64,000 nucleotides of DNA from assembly GCF_000585215.1 (NCBI RefSeq), contig NZ_AONC01000025.1:62001-126000 (forward strand). Reading direction: 5' to 3'. The stretch comes from Imhoffiella purpurea (GTDB lineage: Bacteria; Pseudomonadota; Gammaproteobacteria; Chromatiales; Chromatiaceae). Positions 1 to 7,754 of the stretch are shown one piece after another. The translations under genes were made by a program, and so were the position numbers. The notes beneath the pieces were generated by a model. That model saw only the letters and a list, made by a program, of their open reading frames with translations. It made no database searches and was not told the DNA's origin. Numbering within the stretch: position 1 is the stretch's first letter; each line of letters opens with the position of its first letter.

Positions 1-9
1 TTTCGCCAT
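1..9 (-). CDS. yacG: Possible start of yacG (partial, runs off the left edge)
   Basis: Only three codons (Met-Ala-Lys) are visible, starting 14 nt after the zapD stop on the same strand with a GAGA purine stretch just upstream. In many gammaproteobacteria zapD is followed by yacG, a small zinc protein that inhibits DNA gyrase and often begins Met-(Ala/Ser)-x. The call rests on gene order and a plausible start codon only; nothing of the zinc motif is in the window. Confidence 0.3.
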
Positions 10-23
10 GGTCTCGGGGTCGC

Positions 24-791
24 TCAGAAGGCGCAGCAGGTGAGCCTGAAGTCCACGTCCTGGTTGTGTTGAGAGGCGCGTCCGCGCGGCTCGGCATTCA
101 TGAAACGGATGCTGAAGCGGTTCTTGTGGCCGCTGATCTCGGGGAAGATATCCGCCTCCGCGTCGAGAGCCACCCGTAGCAGCTGGGCCGGTAGCTGGGG
201 ATCGAGCGCCTCCTGGAAGAATCCGCCTTCGGCCAGCACCTTCCGCCGCGATCCGCTTGAGCGGACGAGCATCAGGATCAGCCGGATGCCCTCCATCGCC
301 GGCTGAAGATCATGGAGCCAGTGGTCGAGCCGATCCTGGTGGACCTCGCTCGACTGGGTGAGCCAATGGTGGAAATGCGGCAGGTCGAAGCTGCAGGTGG
401 CGCCCGGGATGCTGCTGCGCTGGGCGATTCCCTTGAGGAATTCGTCCTCGCGCGCCGTGTGTCCGATGGGGCCGGGGATGTTTTGGATGCCTTCGAGCGC
501 GCGGCGCATGTCGCCCAGCAGCTGTTCGAGCGCCTCGGGATCGACGCCGCGCTGATTGGTCATGCGGCCGAGCGTGACCTGATGGCGGTCGAGCTCCTTG
601 ATGATGTCGTTCTTGACGTCCGCGCGCGCCGTGATGGCGATGATGTCCAGCAATGCGGCGATCGCGGCACGCGTCGTGCGCCGGTCATCCTCGACCATGA
701 AATGATCGAGCTGTCCGAATTGGTGCTCGAGCCTGAGAAAGGTTCGGATGCGCTCGTTGAGTGGATGTTCGTATGTGGTCAATGTGGACAC
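24..791 (-). CDS. zapD: Cell division protein ZapD
   Basis: ZapD cross-links FtsZ protofilaments at the division ring in the cytoplasm. The 255-residue product matches the family in length and in landmarks: an N-terminal EHPLNERIRT segment, a central SIPGATCSFDLPHFHHWL block and a C-terminal ISGHKNRFSIRFM block ending near a Cys-Cys pair. The start is GTG at 791, preceded by GAGAAA as a ribosome binding site, and gives the expected N-terminus. The gene lies alone on the minus strand here and is probably cotranscribed with yacG to its left. Nothing in it looks damaged. Confidence 0.93.
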   Translation of the reverse strand: MSTLTTYEHPLNERIRTFLRLEHQFGQLDHFMVEDDRRTTRAAIAALLDIIAITARADVKNDIIKELDRHQVTLGRMTNQRGVDPEALEQLLGDMRRALEGIQNIPGPIGHTAREDEFLKGIAQRSSIPGATCSFDLPHFHHWLTQSSEVHQDRLDHWLHDLQPAMEGIRLILMLVRSSGSRRKVLAEGGFFQEALDPQLPAQLLRVALDAEADIFPEISGHKNRFSIRFMNAEPRGRASQHNQDVDFRLTCCAF

Positions 792-990
792 GGCTGTTTC
801 TCGAAACTGTCGAGACGTGCATCCTGGGACGCATCCCGCACGGCGATCAAGTGTCTAGGGTAGGGTATCTGGAATGTGCACACTAGACTTCGGGTGAATT
901 GTCCTGGTTTCGATGGGGAATGTCACCTATCCCCGATGATCCTGTCGGCGAAGATGGCGACCGGCTTCGCGCGAGGCCGGGCTAGGGCGC

Positions 991-2967
991 TCATCCAAGA
1001 CGCAGCCTCTGCTTGTAGAAATCGGGTACGGCATCCGGGTCGCTGGTCATGAGGACCTGATCGATCAGCCAGGGCGGCACGCGACCCTGTCTGGCCATTT
1101 CGGCGAGCTGCTCGCGCAGCCCCTGCCAATAGAAACCGTTCCCCGATCCGTCGAAGAAGACGAGCGGGCTGCGTTCGATGACGCCCAGCTTCATGTCGGT
1201 CAGGGTGAGACCGATCTCCTCCAGCGTGCCGACGCCGCCGATCAGGAAGAGATGGAAGCTGGCGATCTCGAACCAGCGCTGCCGGGACTGGCGGCTGCGT
1301 GCCTGGAAGGTCTGGTAGAACTCGGCGCTCTGGTTGGGCTCCTGGTCGATGGTTTCGATGAAGCTGGAGCCGGCCATGAGCCCCATGTGCTGGGCGATGT
1401 CCGTTACCTGCTGCATGGCGCCGGGTCCGCCGCCGGTCAGGATGCCGATGTCGCTGCCGAAGAGACCGCGCAGATTCTCCAGCAGCCGTTCGGTCTGGCG
1501 GACGGCGCGATCGTTGAGCGGTCGGGTGGAGCCGTAGATGGCGAAGATGAGGCTCGAGCTGAAGCGGTCGACCTTGTCCGAGGTGGTGAAATAGCCCCGC
1601 AGTCCGCGGAAGACGTGGCGGACCACGTGTCCGCGCATCTCGTTGCACCAGAAGACCTCCAGCCCCAACCCCTCGTAGTCGGCGAGCCGGCCGTGGTCGC
1701 GCGACGAGAGGAAGGGGCCGTGCTCGAAGGAGGCGCGGCGGAAGACGATACGGGCGACCCGCTGACGCAGTGCTGCGGCGCAGATCTCGGTGTGCTCGAT
1801 CAGGTTGGGGAAATATCCCAGCAGCAGCGTCGCGCGCGCCCCGTCCGCGAGTTCGCCGAGGATCTTGGTACCGCACTCGACCGGGATGTCGAGATGCAGC
1901 CCCTCGGCGACCAGCCCGGCGGCGAGGTCCGTTCCGATCCTGGGGTCGCGCGGCGTCTGCGGGTGGGTCCAGAGCTGCTCGGGCGGGGCGCCGGTCAGCA
2001 AGGGGAGCGGATCCAGCGTCGCCGCCATCATGCGGTGCGAGTAACGGCCGCCGACGGGGGATGCCTCCAGCCGGTCGAAGACCCGGATCAATGCCTGGCA
2101 GGCATCGGGGCCGCTGCCTTCGCGCGGTGCCGGCTCGGCGAGGTCGTGGCCGTGCCAGTAGCGGGGTGGCGGATCCAGGCGGATCGCCTCGTGCACCGAG
2201 GCGGCGATGCTGGGGTTGATGATGAGCTGCTCGGTACGGTTGATGAATTCCAGATAGACGTTGGTTCCCCGGGTCGTGATCGGGTCCAGGACGGTGGCCT
2301 GGAGATGGAAGCCCAGCGATTCGTCGAGATTGCGCAGTACCACGTAGTGGCTGTGCAGGAACATGGAGCAGGCGGTGACCAGTCCGTCCCTCGGCTGCAG
2401 CTCGATGTGGTCGACCTCCTCGCGGACCTGCAGCCGGTTGAGCAGATCCTTGCCGTCGGCATGGGTGGCGATGGCGGTGATCTCTTCCGTGGTCAGGGGC
2501 TTCTGGAAGCGGAAGATCTGGCGCTGCGGTCTCAGGATCAGATAGCCGTTGCCGTCGAGCGAGAAGCCCTCGGGGACCTGCAGCCGGTTGTCGCGGATGA
2601 GCCGATGGATGTCCGCCGAGTCGAGCCGGTTGTCGGTCGGGCAGAAGACCAGCCGGCCGACGCGCAGTCCGGGAACGATGATGCGTTCGAGGTGTGCGCC
2701 GATGCCGTAGGAGACGATGGCGGGGACGACCTTCAGCCGGATGTCGCAATACCGACCGTCGAGATCCGGTTCGCCCAGGGGCAGGATGTTGATGCCGAGC
2801 CGGGCGAGTCGACTGCGGGCGGCGAAGACGAGATCCGGCTCGCGTCCGCCGATGGCGCGCCGGAAATCCGGTGAGAGCGCGAAACGCGCGATGACGACGA
2901 AACCGCCGTCCTCGCGGCCTTCGATGCGGGTGATCCAGCCGTCTCCGGTTTCAGGGGTGGCATACAT
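991..2967 (-). CDS. Large LOG-family (TIGR00730-like) nucleotide-binding protein with an unassigned N-terminal region
   Basis: The C-terminal part (about residues 470-640 of 658) carries the LOG/PpnN-type Rossmann signatures: GGGPGAM at about 512-518 and GGVGTLEE at about 577-584. LOG-fold proteins include nucleoside 5'-monophosphate phosphoribohydrolases such as PpnN. The usual Pro before GGxGT is Ile here. The first 450 or so residues match nothing I recognise, and the protein is about 200 residues longer than PpnN. The ATG at 2967 is preferred over an in-frame TTG at 3033 because the extra 22 residues look non-coding, although no strong ribosome binding site is seen. The product is likely cytoplasmic. 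The gene is divergent from yebC. Family assignment is firm for the C-terminus only; the substrate is unknown. Confidence 0.75.
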   Translation of the reverse strand: MYATPETGDGWITRIEGREDGGFVVIARFALSPDFRRAIGGREPDLVFAARSRLARLGINILPLGEPDLDGRYCDIRLKVVPAIVSYGIGAHLERIIVPGLRVGRLVFCPTDNRLDSADIHRLIRDNRLQVPEGFSLDGNGYLILRPQRQIFRFQKPLTTEEITAIATHADGKDLLNRLQVREEVDHIELQPRDGLVTACSMFLHSHYVVLRNLDESLGFHLQATVLDPITTRGTNVYLEFINRTEQLIINPSIAASVHEAIRLDPPPRYWHGHDLAEPAPREGSGPDACQALIRVFDRLEASPVGGRYSHRMMAATLDPLPLLTGAPPEQLWTHPQTPRDPRIGTDLAAGLVAEGLHLDIPVECGTKILGELADGARATLLLGYFPNLIEHTEICAAALRQRVARIVFRRASFEHGPFLSSRDHGRLADYEGLGLEVFWCNEMRGHVVRHVFRGLRGYFTTSDKVDRFSSSLIFAIYGSTRPLNDRAVRQTERLLENLRGLFGSDIGILTGGGPGAMQQVTDIAQHMGLMAGSSFIETIDQEPNQSAEFYQTFQARSRQSRQRWFEIASFHLFLIGGVGTLEEIGLTLTDMKLGVIERSPLVFFDGSGNGFYWQGLREQLAEMARQGRVPPWLIDQVLMTSDPDAVPDFYKQRLRLG

Positions 2968-3120
2968 GATGGGGGCTCGGGATGCTGTCGGCGGGCGATC
3001 GACTCTGAATACGGGATCCCGAGGGTACCACAAGGGCGGTCTCTCGGATTCGGGTTCCAGGCGTCGCGGCAGAACCCTCGCTTGCGGCGCGAACCGGTTT
3101 CGCCTCGTGGTTCCCGGCGA

Positions 3121-3129
3121 TGCTAAAAT
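3121..3129 (+). promoter_or_regulatory. Candidate extended -10 promoter for yebC-ruvC-ruvA
   Basis: TGCTAAAAT forms an extended -10 (TGn plus TAAAAT) in the 302-bp divergent gap between the LOG-family gene and yebC. No good -35 lies 16-18 bp upstream, so an extended -10 type is inferred. It would give a leader of about 130 nt before yebC. Apart from this I see nothing in the gap 2968-3269. Confidence 0.35.
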
Positions 3130-3269
3130 GACCGGCTAATCACTTGGCAGCGCAGGCTCATGGTCTCCGTGGCTCGTTTATCGGGCATTCGTCGGGGCCT
3201 CCTGGATGCGTGCCCGCGGCGTTCGGCGCGTCTCGCCGGACAGAGTCATATCTTGAGGAGAACGCACCC

Positions 3270-4019
3270 ATGGCCGGTCACAGTAAATGGGCCAACATCA
3301 AGCATCGCAAGGCCGCGCAGGACAAGCAGCGCGGCAAGGTCTGGACCAAGCTGATCCGCGAGGTCACGGTCGCCGCGCGCGAGGGCGGCGGAGATCCGGG
3401 CGCCAACCCCAGGCTCCGACTCGCCATGGACAAGGCCTTCGGGGCCAACATGCCGCGCGACACGGTCGATCGCGCCATCAAGCGCGGCGCCGGCGGCATG
3501 GAGGGCGAGAACTACGAGGAGATCCGCTACGAGGGCTATGGTCCGGGCGGCGTCGCCATCATGGTCGACTGCATGAGCGACAACCGCAACCGTACCGCCT
3601 CCGAGGTCCGGCACGCCTTCACCAAGCGCGGCGGCAACCTGGGCACGGACGGCTCGGTCAGCTATCTCTTCACCAAACAGGGCGTCATCAGCTTCCAGCC
3701 CGGCACCGACGAGGACGCCGTGATGGAGGCCGCGCTCGAGGGCGGTGCCGAGGACGTGGTCGTCAACGACGACGGCTCGCTCGACGTTGTCACCTCGCCC
3801 GAGGACTTCGCCGCGGTCAAGGATGCCCTGACCCAGGCCGGATTCGACACCGAGGTGGCCGAGATCACCTACAACGCTTCGACCCAGGCCGAGCTCGATC
3901 AGGAGACGGCCGAGAAGCTGCTGAAGCTGGTCGAGATGCTGGAGGACCTGGACGACGTGCAGGACGTCTACCACAATGCCGACATCTCGGACGAGATCAT
4001 GGCTGCGCTGGATGTCTGA
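3270..4019 (+). CDS. yebC: YebC/PmpR family protein
   Basis: The 249-residue product begins [19 protein letters not shown], the diagnostic start of the YebC family, and keeps the family's length and three-domain arrangement with an acidic C-terminal half. Family members have been described as DNA-binding regulators and, more recently, as factors that help ribosomes through difficult sequences. The start at 3270 has GAGGAG nine bases upstream; an in-frame extension to 3144 is rejected because it lacks conservation. It is the first gene of a run with ruvC and ruvA, a gene order common in proteobacteria. Confidence 0.96.
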   Translation: MAGHSKWANIKHRKAAQDKQRGKVWTKLIREVTVAAREGGGDPGANPRLRLAMDKAFGANMPRDTVDRAIKRGAGGMEGENYEEIRYEGYGPGGVAIMVDCMSDNRNRTASEVRHAFTKRGGNLGTDGSVSYLFTKQGVISFQPGTDEDAVMEAALEGGAEDVVVNDDGSLDVVTSPEDFAAVKDALTQAGFDTEVAEITYNASTQAELDQETAEKLLKLVEMLEDLDDVQDVYHNADISDEIMAALDV

Positions 4020-4058
4020 TTCGGAACGGGGAGCGCATCCGGGCCACCGGCCGCACGC

Positions 4059-4607
4059 ATGCTGAACCGTCCTGCAGGGAGCGGCGAGCTGCGCCACCGC
4101 ATCCTGGGAATCGACCCGGGATCGCGGACGACCGGGTTCGGCGTCATCGATACCGACGGTCATCGCAGCCTGCGGATCGCGAGCGGCTGCATCCGGGTGG
4201 GCGATCAGCCCTGGCCCGACCGGCTCGGCCTCATCTTCGACCGGGTGGCCGAGATCGTCGCCGAGCACCGTCCGCACGAGATGGCCGTCGAGCAGCTCAT
4301 CTTCGCCCGCGACCCCACAGCGGCGCTCAAGATCGGCCAGGCGCGCGGCGCCGTGCTCTGCGCCGGGCTCAAGGGCGGGGTGAGCGTCCACGAATACAGT
4401 CCCAAGTCGGTCAAGCTGGCGGTGGTCGGGACCGGGGGGGCGGAGAAGTCCCAGGTTCAGCAGATGGTTCGCGTGCTGCTGGCATTGACCGAACTCCCGG
4501 CCGAGGACGAGGCGGACGCGCTCGCCATCGCCCTCTGTCATGCCCATTCCATGGGGATTCCCGCGCGCAAGCGCGCGGCGGCCTCTTGGCGCGATTGGAG
4601 ACCCTGA
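4059..4607 (+). CDS. ruvC: Crossover junction endodeoxyribonuclease RuvC
   Basis: RuvC resolves Holliday junctions during recombination. The 182-residue product has the RNase H-like core with LGIDPGSRTTGFGV near the N-terminus (first catalytic Asp), VEQLIF (catalytic Glu) and an EDEADALAIALCH block holding the last two acidic residues. It starts 39 nt after yebC and ends 4 nt before ruvA, so the three are probably one transcript. An upstream in-frame part of about 12 residues before LGIDPG leaves the exact start slightly uncertain. Confidence 0.96.
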   Translation: MLNRPAGSGELRHRILGIDPGSRTTGFGVIDTDGHRSLRIASGCIRVGDQPWPDRLGLIFDRVAEIVAEHRPHEMAVEQLIFARDPTAALKIGQARGAVLCAGLKGGVSVHEYSPKSVKLAVVGTGGAEKSQVQQMVRVLLALTELPAEDEADALAIALCHAHSMGIPARKRAAASWRDWRP

Positions 4608-4611
4608 AGCC

Positions 4612-5220
4612 ATGATCGGTCGTCTGCGTGGTGAGATCGTCTTCAAGCAGCCGCCCTGGCTGCTGCTCGACGTCGGTGGGGTCGGTTACGAGATCGAGGC
4701 CCCCATGTCCACCTTCTACGAGCTTCCGGCCGTCGGCGAAACGGTGATCCTCATCACCCATCTGGCCGTCCGTGAGGACGCCCAGATCCTCTACGGTTTC
4801 ATTCGCGAGCAGGAGCGCGCGCTCTTCCGTTCGCTGCTCAAGGTGAGCGGTGTCGGCGCACGCATGGCGCTGGCCATCCTCTCGGGCATGGACGCGGCGC
4901 GATTCAGAGCGTGCGTCGAGCAGGAGGACAGCACCGCGCTGACCCGGATTCCAGGGATCGGCAAGAAGACGGCGCAGCGTCTGATCATCGAGATGCGCGA
5001 TCGGCTGGATGCCGTCGGCGGTGTCGCCGGTCTCGTCCCGGGGCCGGCCGCGTCCCAGGTCGGTGCCGAGGATCGGGCGTTCGCCGATGCCGTGAGCGCA
5101 CTGGTCGCGCTCGGCTATCGTCCGCCCGACGCCAGCCGGATGGCCAAGGCCGTCGACGACGGCGCCAAGACCTCCGAGGAGATCATTCGGGCCGCATTGC
5201 GATCCGTGAGCGCATCCTGA
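4612..5220 (+). CDS. ruvA: Holliday junction DNA helicase subunit RuvA
   Basis: RuvA binds four-way junctions as a tetramer and loads the RuvB motor. The 202-residue protein starts MIGRLRGEIV and shows the OB-fold N-domain, the two helix-hairpin-helix motifs (VSGVGARMALAIL and IPGIGKKTAQRLIIEMRDR) and a C-terminal domain rich in Ala/Asp. The start at 4612 lies 4 nt after the ruvC stop. The usual next gene, ruvB, is not here: glycolate oxidase genes follow after 195 nt, so ruvB must be encoded elsewhere. Confidence 0.96.
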   Translation: MIGRLRGEIVFKQPPWLLLDVGGVGYEIEAPMSTFYELPAVGETVILITHLAVREDAQILYGFIREQERALFRSLLKVSGVGARMALAILSGMDAARFRACVEQEDSTALTRIPGIGKKTAQRLIIEMRDRLDAVGGVAGLVPGPAASQVGAEDRAFADAVSALVALGYRPPDASRMAKAVDDGAKTSEEIIRAALRSVSAS

Positions 5221-5415
5221 TCGGGGCGTTCGATCGGCGGATCCGAGCGATCCGTCGGCTCGCGTTCAGGCTGTGGATCCGGACTGGCGTCTTGTCCGGA
5301 CGGACCGACATCCCCATTCTTGGACCACGGTGGATACATCGGTCGCGAGGCGCGTGCGCTGCTCGGCCCTTGGCATGCACATCCGAGAGCGCCGATCTCC
5401 GTTTCTGGGGGAATT

Positions 5416-6501
5416 GTGAGCAAGGATTCGACGACCCTGTTCCAAGAGCGTGTGAAGACCGCGATCGCCGAGGCATCGCCAGTGGCGATCCTCGGCAATG
5501 GAACCAAGTCCTTCTACGGGCGAATCGCCCAAGGCCAGCCGTTGCGCGTCTCCGAGCATGCGGGGATTCTCAACTACCAGCCCAAGGAACTGGTGCTGAC
5601 CGCGCGTGCCGGGACGACCCTCGACGAGATCGAGGATGCGCTCGCCCGGCAGGGGCAGTCGCTCGCCTTCGAGCCGCCGCATTTCCGTCCTTCGGGAGAT
5701 GCGCCCGATGCCACTCTGGGTGGAACCCTGGCCTGCGGACTCGCCGGACCGGCTCGACCCTATGCCGGGGCGGCACGCGATCTGGTCTTGGGTGTGCGGA
5801 TTCTGACCGGGCGAGCCGAGGTGCTGAGATTCGGCGGTGAGGTCATGAAGAACGTCGCCGGATACGACGTCTCGCGTCTCATGGCTGGCGCCATGGGGAC
5901 GCTCGGGATCCTGCTCGACATCAGTCTCAAGGTGATGCCGCGCCCCGCGATCAGCGAGACTCGGATACTGAGTGCGGGGATCGAGCAGGCGCTGGACCTC
6001 ATGATCGACTGGGCCGCCAAGCCCTGGCCCGTCACGGCGACCGCCTGGTACGCGGGGCGGCTCTGGGTGAGGCTCTCCGGCGGGCGTCAGGGTGTGAGCG
6101 AGGCGGCGCAGCGGATCGGCGGGGAGGTCATGGATCCGCATGAGGCCGAGACATTCTGGCGCGACCTGATCCGCGAGCAGGGTCATCGGTTCTTCAGCGG
6201 CGAGGGGCCGCTGTGGCGTCTGTCGCTGCCCGCAAACGTCCCGCACCTGGCGCTCGCGGGCGATCAGCTGATCGAGTGGAGCGGCTCTCAGCGCTGGCTG
6301 CGCGGTGACGCGGATGCCGAGCGGATCCGCGGCGCCGTCTCCGCCGTCGGCGGTCATGCCACGCTCTTTCGCGGGGGCGACCGGGCGGGCCATGTCTTCC
6401 ATCCGCTGTCCGAGCCCCTGATGCGGCTGCATCTGCGTCTCAAGCAGTCCTTCGATCCCCACGGGATCCTCAATCCGGGCCGGCTCTACGCCGAGTTCTA
6501 G
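5416..6501 (+). CDS. glcE: Glycolate oxidase FAD-binding subunit GlcE
   Basis: GlcE is the second flavin-type subunit of the GlcDEF glycolate oxidase, which converts glycolate to glyoxylate at the membrane. The 361-residue product has an FAD_binding_4-type fold: GNGTKSFYG, a PSGDAPDATLGGTLA segment and RFGGEVMKNVAGYDVSRL. I chose GTG at 5416, preceded by a G-rich TGGGGGAAT, over upstream in-frame starts lacking conserved sequence. glcF follows after 8 nt. Glycolate is the photorespiratory product of Rubisco, which fits a Calvin-cycle phototroph. The usual first gene, glcD, is not upstream. Confidence 0.92.
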   Translation: MSKDSTTLFQERVKTAIAEASPVAILGNGTKSFYGRIAQGQPLRVSEHAGILNYQPKELVLTARAGTTLDEIEDALARQGQSLAFEPPHFRPSGDAPDATLGGTLACGLAGPARPYAGAARDLVLGVRILTGRAEVLRFGGEVMKNVAGYDVSRLMAGAMGTLGILLDISLKVMPRPAISETRILSAGIEQALDLMIDWAAKPWPVTATAWYAGRLWVRLSGGRQGVSEAAQRIGGEVMDPHEAETFWRDLIREQGHRFFSGEGPLWRLSLPANVPHLALAGDQLIEWSGSQRWLRGDADAERIRGAVSAVGGHATLFRGGDRAGHVFHPLSEPLMRLHLRLKQSFDPHGILNPGRLYAEF

Positions 6502-6509
6502 GGTCGCGC

Positions 6510-7754
6510 ATGCAAACCGAGATCCTTCCCGAACTGCTCGCGACCGCCGAGGGTCGCGAGGCGGACGAGATCCTCCGATCCTGCGTCCACTGCGGATTCT
6601 GTACCGCGACCTGTCCGACCTATCAGCTGTTGGGCGACGAGCTGGACGGACCGCGCGGGCGCATCTATCAGATCAAGTCCGTTCTGGAGGGTCAGACACC
6701 GACCCGTGTGACCCAGCGGCATCTCGACCGCTGTCTGACCTGCCGCTCCTGCGAGACCACCTGTCCGTCCGGCGTGCGCTATGCTCGGCTGCTGGATATC
6801 GGGCGTCATCTGGTGGAGGCCAGGGTTCGGCGTCCGCTGGCCGAGCGTCTGCTGAGACGCGCGCTCGTGCTGACGCTACCCCATCCTCGGCGTGCTCGAT
6901 GGCTGCTCGGTCTGGCTCGGTTCGCGGCGCCTCTGCTCCCGTCTGGGTTGCGGGCGAAGATTCCGCGCGCCCAGACGGTCGGCTCCATTCCGCCGCCGCT
7001 CGGCCGCAGACGCATGCTGGTGCTCGGCGGCTGCGTTCAATCGGCTGCGACCCCGGCGACCAATGCCGCGGCTGCTCGTATCCTCGACCGCTTCGGAATC
7101 GATCTGGTCGAGGTGCCCGAGGCCGGCTGCTGCGGCGCCCTGGCCTATCATCTGGATGCCCGTGAGGAGGGGCTCGGCGCCATGAGGCGCAACATCGACG
7201 CCTGGTGGCCCGAGATCGACTCGGGATGCGAGGCGATCCTGGTCAACGCCAGCGGTTGCGGCGCCATGGTCAAGGAATATGGGGAGGTTCTGGCAGGCGA
7301 CCCGGAGTATGCGGCCAAGGCGGCCCGGGTCGCGGAACTGGCGCGGGATCCGGCCGAAATCCTGGCCGGCATTGAGGATCTGTCCGCGCTCGGGCCTCCT
7401 GGATCTGGACCGCGTATCGCCTTCCATGCCCCCTGCAGTCTCCAGCATGGTCAGGGGATCAGACTGGTGGTCGAGTCGATCCTGTCACGGTTCGGGTATG
7501 TCCTGACCCAGGTGCCGGACGCCCATCTCTGCTGCGGTTCGTCCGGGACCTATTCCATGACCCAGCCGGAGCTGTCCAGAAGGCTGCGCGACGACAAGAT
7601 CGCTGCGCTGACCTCGGAATCGCCCGCGCGGATCGCGACCGCCAACATCGGCTGTCAGCTGCATCTTGCCTCCGGGGCTCGAGTCCCCGTGGTGCATTGG
7701 CTGGAGCTGCTGGATCCGGAGCGGATTCGGCCGGAACGAGCCTGTGGCGAGTGA
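6510..7754 (+). CDS. glcF: Glycolate oxidase iron-sulfur subunit GlcF
   Basis: The 414-residue protein carries two [4Fe-4S] ferredoxin motifs at the N-terminus (CVHCGFCTATCP and CLTCRSCETTCP) and two CCG-type domains further on (EAGCCGALAYH and DAHLCCGSSGTY), the layout of GlcF/LldE-type subunits. It passes electrons from the flavin subunits toward the quinone pool. It follows glcE by 8 nt, so they are cotranscribed, and its stop codon abuts the stop of the convergent GGDEF-EAL gene with no space for a separate terminator. Confidence 0.94.
   Translation: MQTEILPELLATAEGREADEILRSCVHCGFCTATCPTYQLLGDELDGPRGRIYQIKSVLEGQTPTRVTQRHLDRCLTCRSCETTCPSGVRYARLLDIGRHLVEARVRRPLAERLLRRALVLTLPHPRRARWLLGLARFAAPLLPSGLRAKIPRAQTVGSIPPPLGRRRMLVLGGCVQSAATPATNAAAARILDRFGIDLVEVPEAGCCGALAYHLDAREEGLGAMRRNIDAWWPEIDSGCEAILVNASGCGAMVKEYGEVLAGDPEYAAKAARVAELARDPAEILAGIEDLSALGPPGSGPRIAFHAPCSLQHGQGIRLVVESILSRFGYVLTQVPDAHLCCGSSGTYSMTQPELSRRLRDDKIAALTSESPARIATANIGCQLHLASGARVPVVHWLELLDPERIRPERACGE

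Noticed and set aside
923-2749. A 608-codon frame overlapping the LOG-family gene
   Set aside because: Arg/Pro-rich shadow of the real gene on the same strand in another frame.
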